Assembly: GCF_000697965.2 (NCBI RefSeq)
Contig: NZ_CP015880.1
Span: 3,936,001 to 4,000,000 of the forward strand
DNA length: 64,000 bases
From: Ensifer adhaerens
Lineage (GTDB): Bacteria > Pseudomonadota > Alphaproteobacteria > Rhizobiales > Rhizobiaceae
Direction of reading: 5' to 3'
Part shown: positions 7,599 through 17,652 of the stretch, one piece after another
Layout of the letters: every line of letters starts with the position of its first letter
Position numbering within the stretch: the first letter of the stretch is position 1
Notes under the pieces: model-generated
What the model saw: only the letters and a program-made list of their open reading frames with translations
Databases searched by the model: none
What the model was told of the DNA's origin: nothing
Position numbers and translations under genes: made by a program

Positions 7599-8066
7599 AT
7601 GGCGATGACACGACGAGACCTGATCGCGCTCTTCTGCTGCTCGCTCCTGCTTTCGCTCGCGCCGCAGCCCGGCGGCATGGCGGCTCTCGCCAAGGATGAC
7701 GACGACGATGATGACGGTGGCTCGCATGGCGGTGGCGGGCACGGCAACGACGATGACGACGATGATGACGAAGACGATGATGATGATGATGACGACGAAG
7801 ACCTAGGGCCGGATGATGCCGGCGGTATCCGTCGAAGCGATCAGGAGCGGGCGCGCGACGGCGTCGAAAAGGGCGACATCCTGCCGCTGAAGGAGGTTCT
7901 CCGGCTGGTCGACGAAGACAGATACGGCCAGGTCATTGCGGTCGATCTCAAGCGATCGGGTGGCAGCGAGATTTACCGGCTCCGCACCCGCGACGAGCAG
8001 GGCACGATCCGCAACCTGCGCATCAATGCTCGAACCGGCAAGTTCGTGAACATTTTCGGGTTCTAG
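7599..8066 (+). CDS. Secreted poly-aspartate protein with PepSY-like C-terminal domain
   Basis: A 155-residue protein. Residues 1-31 form a signal peptide with an N-terminal TRRD and hydrophobic core LIALFCCSLLLSLAP. Residues 33-69 are almost pure Asp with a Gly/His-rich insert, including runs of seven or eight Asp. The last 65 residues resemble a PepSY domain: GDILPLKEVLRLVDEDRYGQ, then IYRLRTRDEQGTIRNLRINA and TGKFVNIFGF. PepSY proteins often adjoin PhoP/PhoQ-type pairs and may modulate the sensor. The stop is 9 bases before the response regulator, so the three genes are probably one transcript. GAT/GAC repeats code the acidic run and may vary in length. Confidence 0.82.
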   Translation: MAMTRRDLIALFCCSLLLSLAPQPGGMAALAKDDDDDDDGGSHGGGGHGNDDDDDDDEDDDDDDDDEDLGPDDAGGIRRSDQERARDGVEKGDILPLKEVLRLVDEDRYGQVIAVDLKRSGGSEIYRLRTRDEQGTIRNLRINARTGKFVNIFGF

Positions 8067-8075
8067 AGGAACGAC

Positions 8076-8741
8076 ATGCGGATTCTTCTGGCGGAGGACG
8101 ATCCCAACATCGCGGCCCATGTGGCAAGCCGGCTGGAGGCGGAAGGCTACGGCGTCGATACGCTCACCCATGGCCCGGATGTCTGGGAGCAAGGGGAGAG
8201 CGGTAACTACGCCCTGGTCATCCTCGATCTCGGCCTGCCGGGCATGGACGGGCTGTCGATCCTGAAGCGTTGGCGGCAGGCGGGGCTGGAGACGCCGGTT
8301 CTGGTTCTGACGGCGCGCGGCTCTTGGATGGAGCGCGTCGACGGTTTCGATGCCGGGGCGGACGACTATCTGCCGAAACCCTTTCGGGCCGAGGAGCTTC
8401 TGGCGCGGCTGCGCGCCCTTCTGCGGCGCGCCGGTCCGCGTGTTGCGTCGGTGCGTGCTGCCGGACGCTTCACCCTCGACGAGGCGGGGCGCCGGGTGAC
8501 CTTCGACGGGCTGCCGCTCGACCTCAGCCCGCTCGAATACCGCATGCTTGCACTGTTCGTGGAGCGCAAGGGGCAGGTTGTCACGCCGCTCGAGCTGGCA
8601 AGCCACGTTCAGGGCCGCGACGATGATGCCGCCAAGAACGCAGTGGAAGCGATGATTGCCCGTCTGCGCAAGAAGACGGAGAGCGGTGCGATCGAAACGC
8701 GGCGTGGATTTGGCTATGTCCTGCCGGACGGTGGCGCATGA
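8076..8741 (+). CDS. OmpR/PhoP-family response regulator
   Basis: A 221-residue two-domain regulator. The receiver domain (1-120) has acidic residues near position 8, the phosphorylated Asp51 in VILDLGLPGMDG, Thr79 in VLTARG and Lys101 in YLPKPF. The C-terminal winged helix (about 125-221) has GLPLDLSPLEYRMLALF and TRRGFGYVLP. It closely resembles PhoP/FeuP-type regulators. Its stop overlaps the start of the kinase by four bases (ATGA), so the pair is translationally coupled. Candidate target: the 11-base-period direct repeat upstream of the first Asp-rich gene. Confidence 0.93.
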   Translation: MRILLAEDDPNIAAHVASRLEAEGYGVDTLTHGPDVWEQGESGNYALVILDLGLPGMDGLSILKRWRQAGLETPVLVLTARGSWMERVDGFDAGADDYLPKPFRAEELLARLRALLRRAGPRVASVRAAGRFTLDEAGRRVTFDGLPLDLSPLEYRMLALFVERKGQVVTPLELASHVQGRDDDAAKNAVEAMIARLRKKTESGAIETRRGFGYVLPDGGA

Positions 8742-10105
8742 TCCGCTCGTTGCGGCTGAGGCTGGCAATCGGCGCATCGGTCGCCATCTGCCTGGTTCTG
8801 CTGGTGGTCTGGCTCTCCTTGAGCCGGCTTTTTACCGACTACGTTGCCGGGCGCTACCGCGCCGAAATGGCAACGCTCGTCGATACGGTTGCCGCCCAGG
8901 TGCGGGTGCGCAACGGTGAATTGGTGCTGCCGCGCGCGCCGGCCGATCCGCGCCTGAGCCTGCCGGCCGGCGGCCGCTACTGGCAACTCAACCGCGACGG
9001 CGGCACTCCTTTGCGTTCGCGCTCCCTGTGGGACACGGTGATCGATGCCGATCGACCGTCGGCGCCGCACCACCTGGGCTTCCTCGAAGCGGAGGGGCCG
9101 GACGGCGCGCCGATCCTTGTCTACCGCCAGGCCCTGACGCTTGGCGAAGGCGCGGATGCCAGGCAGTTCGCGGTTACTGCCGGCTTTGCGCGCAGCGAAC
9201 TCGATGACGCTCTTTCCGCCTTTCACGGCCGTATCCGGCTGATGCTGCTGGCGACGGCCGTCGTGCTTGCCGGCGCCGCATTCCTGCAGGGTGCCCTCGG
9301 CCTTCTGCCACTGGTGCGGCTGCGGGAACGAGCCGCCCGCGTCCGGTCGGGCGAGGAGAAGGATTTTGGCCTGGCCGGGCCGCGCGAGGTGCAGCCGCTC
9401 GTCAGCGAAATCAATCTACTGCTTGCGGAGCGCGCGACCGCGCTGGCGCAAGCCCGGGCGCGCGCCAGCGACCTCGCCCACGGGCTGAAGACGCCGCTGA
9501 CGGTGCTGGCGCAACTCGCCGAAGGCCTGCCGAAACACCAGCGCGACATCGCGCTCGAACAGGTCGACCTCGTACGCCAGCGAGCCGACCGCCAGCTTCA
9601 GGCGGCCCGCATGGGCGTCGAGCGCATGGCAACGACCTTGCTCGCCGATCTCGGCAACAAGCTGGTCAGCGTCCTGCGTCCCGTGACCGCGGAGCGCGAC
9701 GTCGTCTGGGAGGTCGACATCGATCCGTCGATTTCACTCGACGTCGACCCGGCCGACCTTGCCGAATGTCTCGGCAATCTGCTCGACAATGCCGCCAAAT
9801 GGGCGCGGGCACGGATCCGCCTATCGGCCGAGGTGGTCGACGGGCGCGTGCGGATCACGGTCGGTGACGATGGGCCGGGGGTTGCCGAGGGCGACCGCGA
9901 GCAGGCGATGCGCCGCGGGGGGCATAGTGCCAATGCAGCGCCGGGCCACGCCTCCGGCAATGGCCTGGGGCTTGCGATCAGCGCCGATATAGCGGAGGCC
10001 TATGGCGCGACCATGTCGCTCGGGCAGTCGGCCCTGGGCGGTCTCGAGGTCGCACTGATCTTCGACGTCGGCGGCGGCAGCCGGCGCCCGCGCGATCCGA
10101 CCTGA
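8738..10105 (+). CDS. PhoQ-like sensor histidine kinase
   Basis: A 455-residue inner-membrane kinase. TM1 is about 8-30, the periplasmic sensor domain about 31-165, and TM2 about 167-193. The dimerisation helix carries the phospho-accepting His248 in the PhoQ-type motif DLAHGLKTPL. The ATPase domain has the N box ECLGNLLDNAAKWA, the G1 box GDDGPGVAEGD and a G2-type GNGLGLAISADIAEAYG. In PhoQ the sensor domain responds to divalent cations through an acidic patch. Here the partners encoded upstream are themselves acidic secreted proteins, suggesting cation or envelope-stress sensing, which is inference. Confidence 0.92.
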   Translation: MIRSLRLRLAIGASVAICLVLLVVWLSLSRLFTDYVAGRYRAEMATLVDTVAAQVRVRNGELVLPRAPADPRLSLPAGGRYWQLNRDGGTPLRSRSLWDTVIDADRPSAPHHLGFLEAEGPDGAPILVYRQALTLGEGADARQFAVTAGFARSELDDALSAFHGRIRLMLLATAVVLAGAAFLQGALGLLPLVRLRERAARVRSGEEKDFGLAGPREVQPLVSEINLLLAERATALAQARARASDLAHGLKTPLTVLAQLAEGLPKHQRDIALEQVDLVRQRADRQLQAARMGVERMATTLLADLGNKLVSVLRPVTAERDVVWEVDIDPSISLDVDPADLAECLGNLLDNAAKWARARIRLSAEVVDGRVRITVGDDGPGVAEGDREQAMRRGGHSANAAPGHASGNGLGLAISADIAEAYGATMSLGQSALGGLEVALIFDVGGGSRRPRDPT

Positions 10106-10195
10106 GGCGCAATGCGTCGTCGCAAAAAAAAGCGGCATGCGCAGGCGGCGAGGGCACTGGATCGCCGCTTGCAGCCCGCTCTTTCGATTCCCCAG

Positions 10196-10223
10196 TTGCG
10201 CTTTTCGGGATGTGCGGTTATAA
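10196..10223 (+). promoter_or_regulatory. Candidate sigma-70 promoter for rpmI-rplT
   Basis: TTGCGC (10196-10201) and TTATAA (10218-10223) with 16 bases between. About 100 bases of leader follow before rpmI, room for an L20-type autoregulatory RNA, which was not resolved. Confidence 0.4.
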
Positions 10224-10326
10224 GCCCCCGTCCGAACGGTCCGGCAGGGCATGCCGTGGCCGTTCTTAACGCTGGAAATGGACCTCGTCTGTCCGTTTCG
10301 ATTCTTAAGAACAATGGAGTAGCAAA

Positions 10327-10530
10327 ATGCCCAAGATGAAGACGAAATCGTCTGCCAAGAAGCGGTTCAAGATCACCGCGACCGGCAAGGTTCGTGCAGC
10401 AGCTGCTGGCAAGCGCCACGGCATGATCAAGCGTTCCAACAAGTTCATCCGCGACGCACGTGGAACCATGGTTCTCGCGGAGCCTGATGGCAAGAAGGTC
10501 ATCAAGAACTACCTGCCCAACGGTCTCTAA
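10327..10530 (+). CDS. rpmI: 50S ribosomal protein bL35
   Basis: A 67-residue basic protein with the bL35 signature [40 protein letters not shown] and a C-terminal [10 protein letters not shown]. It is a late-assembling component of the large subunit. ATG at 10327 is preceded by a weak GGAG (10316-10319). It is followed 39 bases later by rplT, the conserved order. In most bacteria infC is directly upstream, but here the Asp-rich/two-component cassette intervenes and a separate promoter is likely. Confidence 0.97.
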   Translation: MPKMKTKSSAKKRFKITATGKVRAAAAGKRHGMIKRSNKFIRDARGTMVLAEPDGKKVIKNYLPNGL

Positions 10531-10569
10531 GACTTTCAGGCATATTGGACACGTTAAGGAGATCATGAC

Positions 10570-10974
10570 ATGGCACGTGTAAAACGCGGCGTAACCGCTC
10601 ACGCCAAGCACAAGAAGACGCTCAAGGCAGCCAAGGGCTTCTATGGCCGTCGCAAGAACACCATCCGCGCCGCCAAGGCAGCGGTTGACCGTTCGAAGCA
10701 GTTCGCTTACCGCGACCGCAAGGTCAACAAGCGCAACTTCCGCGCTCTCTGGATCCAGCGTATCAACGCTGCCGTCCGCGAATTCGGCCTGACCTACGGC
10801 CGCTTCATCGACGGCCTGAACAAGGCTGGCATCGAAGTTGACCGCAAGGTTCTGTCCGACATGGCTATCCATGAGCCGGCAGCATTCGGCGCCCTCGTCG
10901 AAGCTTCCAAGAAGGCGCTCGCCTATCTCAAGGAAGCCGGCACGGCAAACGAGTTTGAAAGCGCTGTTCGTTAA
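10570..10974 (+). CDS. rplT: 50S ribosomal protein bL20
   Basis: A 134-residue protein matching bL20: [39 protein letters not shown], and [20 protein letters not shown]. bL20 nucleates assembly of the large subunit by binding 23S rRNA and in several bacteria represses its own operon by binding the leader. The extension after residue 115 ([20 protein letters not shown]) is usual in alphaproteobacteria. AAGGAG lies upstream of the ATG. A terminator hairpin follows about 40 bases after the stop. Confidence 0.97.
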   Translation: MARVKRGVTAHAKHKKTLKAAKGFYGRRKNTIRAAKAAVDRSKQFAYRDRKVNKRNFRALWIQRINAAVREFGLTYGRFIDGLNKAGIEVDRKVLSDMAIHEPAAFGALVEASKKALAYLKEAGTANEFESAVR

Positions 10975-11013
10975 GCCAGCGTTTTCCCAAAATCGTTTTT
11001 GAAATTAGTTGGG

Positions 11014-11046
11014 AAACCCGCGCTGGCAGGGCTGGCGCGGGTTTTT
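11014..11046 (+). terminator. Rho-independent terminator after rplT
   Basis: Perfect 10-base stem AAACCCGCGC (11014-11023) with its complement (11035-11044), 11-base loop, then a T tract. Confidence 0.85.
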
Positions 11047-11119
11047 CTTGTTTTACGGGACGAAAGTGTACCACGATCGAAGGGGACCATGCGCGGTCCC
11101 GGAGCTTGATGACGACGAT

Positions 11120-11893
11120 ATGACGTCTCTGCTGGCAGCGCTTGCAGCCGGCCGGGAGCGCGTTGAGCGCTGCGAGCTCAAGGATCGTATGGTCTGGATC
11201 AAGCGCTATCGTCGTCAGGGCCCTCGTCTTTGGCTGCGCACGCAAGCCTTTGTCGCGCGGATTTGTGGCCTTCCGGTGCTGTTGCCGTCCCCGCTTCTCG
11301 ACATCGAGGGCATGATCGAGCGCGAAGTTCGCCAGATCGCGACCTTCTCCGCGGCCGGTTTCATGACGCCCGAGGTCGTCTACCGTGGGCCGAAGGTGCT
11401 GGTTCTCTCCCATCTTGGTCTGCCGGTCAGCAAGCATATGGGGCCGCTGCGCAACAGCGACGCCGCCGCGCACGATCAGCTGCTGGTGCGCTGCGCTGCG
11501 GAACTCGGGCGCCTGCACCGCGCAGGTCTCTGCCACGGACGTCCGCATCCGCGCGATTTCATCATCGACAACGGCGAATTCGGCTTCCTTGATTTCGAGG
11601 AGGTGCCTGCGAGCGTCATGCCGCTGGCGACCGCCCAGGCGCGCGACCTCTGGCTCCTGTTCCTGCAGGTGGCGAGCCGGGCCGTGCAGCCGGAAACCCC
11701 GGCCGCGGCCTTTGCCGCCTGGAGGCGCGCAGCGCCGGCGGAAGCCAGCCGGGCGCTCACCGAAATCATGCCGCTCTTCATCCGCTTCCTGCCGCTGGCG
11801 CGCTTCGTCCTGCGCTTCCGCAAGGGCAACGATATCATCCGTTTCATCGCTGCGACGGACTATCTGGCGGGTGCAACGCGATCACATTCCTGA
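11120..11893 (+). CDS. Small RIO/LPS-kinase-like protein
   Basis: A protein of about 257 residues related to the small Kdo/RIO-type kinases. The catalytic segment is [14 protein letters not shown] followed by FGFLDFEE, matching the HGxxHPxDxxxxxG...DFE pattern. An N-lobe Lys is plausible in [13 protein letters not shown], and a glycine loop is not obvious. Substrates in the family include lipopolysaccharide core sugars, but the target here is unknown. ATG at 11120 is chosen tentatively; an in-frame GTG at 11066 behind GGGACGAAA is an alternative. It lies between rplT and pheS, 52 bases before pheS, and may share its transcript. Confidence 0.72.
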   Translation: MTSLLAALAAGRERVERCELKDRMVWIKRYRRQGPRLWLRTQAFVARICGLPVLLPSPLLDIEGMIEREVRQIATFSAAGFMTPEVVYRGPKVLVLSHLGLPVSKHMGPLRNSDAAAHDQLLVRCAAELGRLHRAGLCHGRPHPRDFIIDNGEFGFLDFEEVPASVMPLATAQARDLWLLFLQVASRAVQPETPAAAFAAWRRAAPAEASRALTEIMPLFIRFLPLARFVLRFRKGNDIIRFIAATDYLAGATRSHS

Positions 11894-11945
11894 AGACAAG
11901 AACCGATATAGAACCGAACCCATTCCCGCATCGAGGCAGGACAGA

Positions 11946-13028
11946 ATGAGCGAACTGGAAACACTGGAACGGACACTCCTGGCGGACATCGACGCCGCCG
12001 GCGACGAAGGATCGATCGAGGCGGTGCGCGTCAACGCGCTCGGCAAGAAGGGCTCGATCTCCGAGCTCCTGAAGACGCTCGGCACCATGACGCCGGAAGA
12101 GCGCCAGACCCGCGGCGCGCAGATCAACGCGCTGAAGAACACGGTCGCCGAAGCGATCGCCGCCCGCAAGTCGGCGCTGAAGGACCAGGCGATCGCCGAG
12201 CGCCTGGCGCGCGAGACTGTCGATATCAGCCTGCCGGTCCGCTCCTCGCCGGCCGAGCGCGGCCGCATCCACCCGATCAGCCAGATCGTCGACGAGATCA
12301 CCGCGATCTTCGGCGACATGAGCTTCTCGATCGCCGAAGGTCCGGACATCGAGACCGATTACTACAACTTCACGGCGCTGAACTTCCCCGAAGGTCATCC
12401 GGCCCGCGAGATGCACGATACGTTCTTCTTCAACCCGGATGAGAACGGCGATCGCAAGGTGCTGCGCACGCACACCTCGCCGGTGCAGATCCGCACGATG
12501 GAAGCGCAGAAGCCGCCGATCCGCATCATCATCCCCGGCAAGACCTACCGCCAGGATTCGGACGCGACCCACTCGCCGATGTTCCATCAGGTCGAAGGCC
12601 TGGTCATCGACAAGGCGGCCAACGTCGCCAATATGCGCTGGGTGCTGGAAGAATTCTGCAAGGCCTTCTTCGAGGTGGACCAGGTGACGATGCGCTTCCG
12701 CCCGTCCTTCTTCCCCTTCACCGAGCCGTCCTTCGAGGTCGACATCCAGTGCGACCGCTCCGGCCCGATCGTGAAGTTCGGCGAAGGCACCGACTGGATG
12801 GAGATCCTCGGCTGCGGCATGGTGCACCCGAACGTGCTGCGCTCGGGCGGGCTCGATCCGGACGAGTACCAGGGCTTCGCCTGGGGCATGGGCCTCGATC
12901 GCATCGCCATGCTGAAATACGGCATGCCGGACCTGCGCGACTTCTTCAACGCCGACGTTCGCTGGATGACCCATTACGGCTTCCGCCCGCTGGACATGCC
13001 GACGCTGTTCGGCGGTCTCTCGGCCTGA
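11946..13028 (+). CDS. pheS: Phenylalanine-tRNA ligase alpha subunit
   Basis: A 360-residue class II synthetase subunit that, with PheT as an alpha2-beta2 complex, attaches phenylalanine to tRNA-Phe. An N-terminal coiled-coil (about 1-90) contacts the tRNA. The catalytic core has [28 protein letters not shown], and the motif 3 segment [16 protein letters not shown]. The ATG at 11946 follows AGGACAGA. pheT begins 33 bases after the stop, the usual pheST pair. Confidence 0.97.
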   Translation: MSELETLERTLLADIDAAGDEGSIEAVRVNALGKKGSISELLKTLGTMTPEERQTRGAQINALKNTVAEAIAARKSALKDQAIAERLARETVDISLPVRSSPAERGRIHPISQIVDEITAIFGDMSFSIAEGPDIETDYYNFTALNFPEGHPAREMHDTFFFNPDENGDRKVLRTHTSPVQIRTMEAQKPPIRIIIPGKTYRQDSDATHSPMFHQVEGLVIDKAANVANMRWVLEEFCKAFFEVDQVTMRFRPSFFPFTEPSFEVDIQCDRSGPIVKFGEGTDWMEILGCGMVHPNVLRSGGLDPDEYQGFAWGMGLDRIAMLKYGMPDLRDFFNADVRWMTHYGFRPLDMPTLFGGLSA

Positions 13029-13061
13029 TCGCGCGTAGATATTTAGGACACAGGTGAAATC

Positions 13062-15488
13062 ATGAAATTCACGCTTTCCTGGCTCAAGGACCACCTTGAA
13101 ACCGACGCTTCGCTGGAAGACATCTGCGCGCGCCTGACGATGATCGGGCTCGAAGTGGAAGACGTCGACGACAAGGCCGCCTTCAAGCCCTTCGTCATCG
13201 CCAAGGTCGTTTCGGCCGAGCAGCATCCGAACGCCGACAAGCTGCGGGTACTGATGGTCGACACCGGCGCCGGCGCTCCGATCCAGGTCGTCTGCGGCGC
13301 ACCGAATGCGCGCGCCGGCCTTATCGGCGCCTTTGCAGCCCCCGGTACCTATGTTCCCGGCATCGACGTGACGCTCGCCGTCGGCACCATCCGTGGCGTC
13401 GAAAGCCGCGGCATGATGTGCTCGGAAAAGGAACTGCAGATCTCCGAGGACCACAACGGCATCATCGACCTTCCGGCCGACGCACCCGTTGGCACCAGCT
13501 ATGCGGCCTATGCCGGCCTCGACGATCCGATGATTGAGATCAACCTGACGCCGAACCGGCCGGATTGCACCAGCGTCTACGGCATTGCCCGTGACCTCGC
13601 CGCTTCCGGCCTCGGCACCTTGAAGGCGCGCAAGGCGCCGGCCTTCAAGGTGGAAGGCGACACGCCTACCAAGCTGACGCTCGATCTCGGCGAAGACAGG
13701 CATCTCTGCCCGGGCTTCTCGCTGCGCCTGGTGCGCGGCGTCAAGAACGGCCCGTCGCCGAAGTGGATGCAGCAGCGCCTGCTGGCAATTGGCCTCCGCC
13801 CGATCAATGCGCTGGTCGACATCACCAACTACATGACCTTCGACCAGGGCCGGCCGATGCACGTCTTCGACGCCGCCAAGGTCGAGGGCAACCTGACGGT
13901 CCGCCGCGCCAAGGACGGCGAGACGGTGCTGGCGCTTGACCAGCGCGAATATAAGCTCGGTCCCAACAACGTGGTCATCGCCGACGAAAAGGCGATCGAG
14001 TCGATCGGCGGCGTCATGGGCGGCGAACATTCCGGCTGCGACGAGAACACCACCGACGTCCTGATCGAATCGGCTCTCTGGGACCCGATGAACATCGCCA
14101 AGACCGGCCGCACGCTCGGCATCATCACCGATGCGCGCTACCGCTTCGAGCGTGGCGTCGACCCGGAATATATGGTGCCCGGTCTCGAGCGCACCACCGA
14201 ACTGGTGCTCGAGCTTTGCGGTGGCACCGCCGCCAAGGCGGAAGTGGTCGGTTATGCCGGCCATGAGCCGAAGATCGTCGACTTCCCGGTTTCCGAAGTG
14301 AAGCGCCTGACGGGCCTTGAGGTTTCCTCCGAGGAAAGCGTCTCGATCCTGAAAAAGCTCGGCTTCGGCGTGGAAGGTTCTGGCGACCGCTTCAAGGTGT
14401 CGGTTCCTTCCTGGCGTCCCGATGTCGACGGCAAGGCCGATCTCGTCGAAGAGGTCATGCGCATCCACGGCGTCGACAACATCGTTGCTGCCCCGCTGCC
14501 GAGCCATGGTACCGTCAACGGCAAGATCCTGACGACGCTGCAGATCCGCACGCGCCTTGCCAAGCGCGCGCTTGCCAGCCGCGGCATGCTCGAAGCCGTT
14601 ACCTGGTCGTTCATCTCCGAAGAGCAGGCAAAGCTCTTTGGCGGCGGCGCACCGGCACTGAAGCTTGCGAACCCGATTGCCTCCGACATGTCGGACATGC
14701 GCCCGTCGCTGCTGCCGGGCCTTTTGACGGCTGCCCAGCGCAATGCCGACAAGGGTTTCGGCGACGTCGCGATCTTCGAAGTCTCCGGCACCTATGAAGG
14801 CGATACGGCGGACGCGCAGCGCCGCGTAGCCGGCGGCATTCGTCGCGGCACGGCTTCCTTGAACGGTGCAGGTCGTCTCTGGTCGAACGCCGCCAAGGGC
14901 GGCGGCAAGCCGGTCGACGTGTTCGACGCCAAGGCCGACGCGATTGCCGTGCTCGAAGCCTGCGGCGTGCCGATGGGCAACGTCCAGTTCGAGCCGGGCG
15001 GTCCCGCTTGGTATCATCCGGGCCGCTCCGGCACGATCAAGCTCGGCCCGAAGATCATTCTCGGCACCTTCGGCGAGTTCCATCCGAAGACGCTGGAAGC
15101 GCTCGACGTCTCCGGCGCACTCTGCGGCTTCGAGATCTATGTCGATGCCATGCCGGAGCCGAAGAAGAAGGCGACCCGCACCAAGCCGGCGCTCGATCTC
15201 TCGCCGTTCCAGGCGGTCAAGCGCGACTTCGCCTTCGTTGTCGACAAGGCGGTGGAAGCCGGCGCAATCCTGCGCGCCGCTTCGGGTGCCGACCGCAAGC
15301 TGGTGACCGGCGTCAGCGTCTTCGACGTCTTCGAGGGTTCGTCGCTCGGCGAAGGCAAGAAGTCGATCGCCATCGAGGTGACCATCCAGCCGGTCGAGCG
15401 TACGCTCACCGACGAGGATTTCGAGGCGCTCACCGCCAAGATCGTCGCCAATGTGACGAAGACGACCGGCGGCGTACTGCGCGCCTGA
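13062..15488 (+). CDS. pheT: Phenylalanine-tRNA ligase beta subunit
   Basis: An 808-residue beta subunit. In order: the EMAP/OB-type tRNA-binding domain (about 40-150, [19 protein letters not shown]), the B3/B4 editing domain that hydrolyses mis-charged Tyr-tRNA (about 210-385), the B5 domain, a catalytic-core-like region (about 480-690) and the C-terminal anticodon-binding FDX-ACB domain (about 715-808, ending [14 protein letters not shown]). Length and order are normal for the long bacterial form. A GGxG-type pair of hairpin and T tract terminates the operon at 15512. Confidence 0.97.
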   Translation: MKFTLSWLKDHLETDASLEDICARLTMIGLEVEDVDDKAAFKPFVIAKVVSAEQHPNADKLRVLMVDTGAGAPIQVVCGAPNARAGLIGAFAAPGTYVPGIDVTLAVGTIRGVESRGMMCSEKELQISEDHNGIIDLPADAPVGTSYAAYAGLDDPMIEINLTPNRPDCTSVYGIARDLAASGLGTLKARKAPAFKVEGDTPTKLTLDLGEDRHLCPGFSLRLVRGVKNGPSPKWMQQRLLAIGLRPINALVDITNYMTFDQGRPMHVFDAAKVEGNLTVRRAKDGETVLALDQREYKLGPNNVVIADEKAIESIGGVMGGEHSGCDENTTDVLIESALWDPMNIAKTGRTLGIITDARYRFERGVDPEYMVPGLERTTELVLELCGGTAAKAEVVGYAGHEPKIVDFPVSEVKRLTGLEVSSEESVSILKKLGFGVEGSGDRFKVSVPSWRPDVDGKADLVEEVMRIHGVDNIVAAPLPSHGTVNGKILTTLQIRTRLAKRALASRGMLEAVTWSFISEEQAKLFGGGAPALKLANPIASDMSDMRPSLLPGLLTAAQRNADKGFGDVAIFEVSGTYEGDTADAQRRVAGGIRRGTASLNGAGRLWSNAAKGGGKPVDVFDAKADAIAVLEACGVPMGNVQFEPGGPAWYHPGRSGTIKLGPKIILGTFGEFHPKTLEALDVSGALCGFEIYVDAMPEPKKKATRTKPALDLSPFQAVKRDFAFVVDKAVEAGAILRAASGADRKLVTGVSVFDVFEGSSLGEGKKSIAIEVTIQPVERTLTDEDFEALTAKIVANVTKTTGGVLRA

Positions 15489-15511
15489 TCCGATCGACAA
15501 AACGGATACCG

Positions 15512-15543
15512 AAAGGGCCGCTGCCACCGCAGCGGCCCTTTTC
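15512..15543. terminator. Terminator between pheT and the convergent VOC gene
   Basis: Perfect 12-base stem (15512-15523 with 15530-15541), 6-base loop, T-rich end on the plus strand and A-rich start, so it may act in both directions. Confidence 0.85.
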
Positions 15544-15551
15544 GTTGCGGC

Positions 15552-15950
15552 CTATTGCGCGCGCTGCATCAACTCGATGCGGTTGCCGAACGGGTCGTTG
15601 ACATAACATCTGCGGTAGCCGGCAAGCGGCTCGTCCTCGGCGATCGTCACGCCGCCGGCTTCGAGCCTGAGGATCATCCGCTCGAGATCGTCGACCAAAA
15701 AGGCCGGATGGGCCTTGCGCGCCGGCACGAAATCCTGGTCGATGCCGAGGTGCAGGCGGATGCTGCCCCGCTCGAACCAGCAGCCGCCACGGCCAAGCAG
15801 ATTGGCGGGCTTGGCGACCTCCGTCAGCCCGAGCAACCCGCCATAGAAGCCGCGCGCCAAGTCTTCGCCGCCTTCCGGTATCGCAAGCTGCACATGGTCG
15901 ATGGCAAGCAGCCGGCCGGTCGATGTGGACTCGGGTCCGCCGTCCGTCAC
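15552..15950 (-). CDS. VOC (glyoxalase/bleomycin resistance fold) family protein
   Basis: A 132-residue single VOC module. It begins with the typical strand AIDHVQLAIP, followed by FYGGLLGLTEV, IRLHLGIDQDF, AHPAFLVDDLERMILRLEAGG, and ends DPFGNRIELMQRA. Family members are metal-dependent dioxygenases, glyoxalases or binding proteins, and the substrate is not evident. A GTG at 15950 is proposed as the start because it overlaps the TGA of the upstream NTF2-like gene (GTGA); an ATG at 15989 would overlap by 43 bases. The two genes are likely cotranscribed. Confidence 0.78.
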   Translation of the reverse strand: MTDGGPESTSTGRLLAIDHVQLAIPEGGEDLARGFYGGLLGLTEVAKPANLLGRGGCWFERGSIRLHLGIDQDFVPARKAHPAFLVDDLERMILRLEAGGVTIAEDEPLAGYRRCYVNDPFGNRIELMQRAQ

Positions 15951-16309
15951 TGCGCGTGCAGGTGATAGATCTTGTTGACGATCAGCCAACGGCCGTCGAT
16001 CTTCACCAGCGACAGGTAATCGGAGAAGCGCTCTCCGGCGAAGCTGTCGATGACCTTCACCGTGGCGGCGTCGCCGGTGATGTCGATCATCTGCACGTCC
16101 ATTTCCGGCTGTGTTCCGGGTGGTGCCGCACCGGTATCGAGGATCGCCTTGATGAAGCCGTCACGCGTCATCCATTCGAGCGCGCCCTGGTAGTTGCCGA
16201 TGATCGCCGCATCGGGATGGAACGCCTTGCGCAGCGCCCCTTCGTTGGCAAATGCCATGCCGTCCACATAGAGGTGCACCACTGCACTGATCGCCTGCTC
16301 GTCGGACAT
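15947..16309 (-). CDS. NTF2-like family protein (lumazine-binding-like)
   Basis: A 120-residue cone-fold protein of the NTF2-like/SnoaL superfamily: MSDEQAISAVVHLYVDGMAF, AFHPDAAIIGNYQG, AATVKVIDSFAG, YLSLVKIDGRWLIVNKIYH. Members are small enzymes or ligand-binding proteins; no catalytic residues can be assigned. The ATG has GGGGAGGAG upstream. Its stop is coupled to the VOC gene by a GTGA overlap, suggesting a shared role in handling one small molecule. Confidence 0.8.
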   Translation of the reverse strand: MSDEQAISAVVHLYVDGMAFANEGALRKAFHPDAAIIGNYQGALEWMTRDGFIKAILDTGAAPPGTQPEMDVQMIDITGDAATVKVIDSFAGERFSDYLSLVKIDGRWLIVNKIYHLHAQ

Positions 16310-16407
16310 CCCGCTCCTCCCCAGTTGCTTGTTGCTCAGAGGTAGTGCGTTCAGCGGGAATTTCGATGGGCATTCTCTCCGCTGCGGGAGCGGAGAGAAA
16401 TTTTGGC

Positions 16408-17403
<996 letters not shown>

Positions 17404-17652
17404 GTCGTGTCCTTTATGGCTGCCATGCGTCGGAGCTAGCGCGTTGGGAGCGCACGTCTATCGTCCGAGGCATGAAATGGTGGGTGGCACCGCCGCCCAC
17501 GCCCTTTTGTGGCGGCGCGACGGGTTCCTCTGCCTCATCGCCAGACGAGCTCCTCGCTTCGTCCTGACGCTGGCGACATGTGAAGAATAGGGCTCGATGG
17601 GGCGGCTGAAAATCACTGTCAATTCTCACGGGCTGTTCTATTATTTCGATCA

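Noticed and set aside
7695..7805. Repetitive GAT/GAC tract as a CRISPR or tandem satellite
   Set aside because: The repeats are in-frame Asp codons in a real protein with signal peptide and PepSY-like tail; there are no spacers.
11844..15527. Long open frame antisense to pheS and pheT
   Set aside because: It mirrors highly conserved pheST in a GC-rich genome with strong codon bias and has no recognisable domain.
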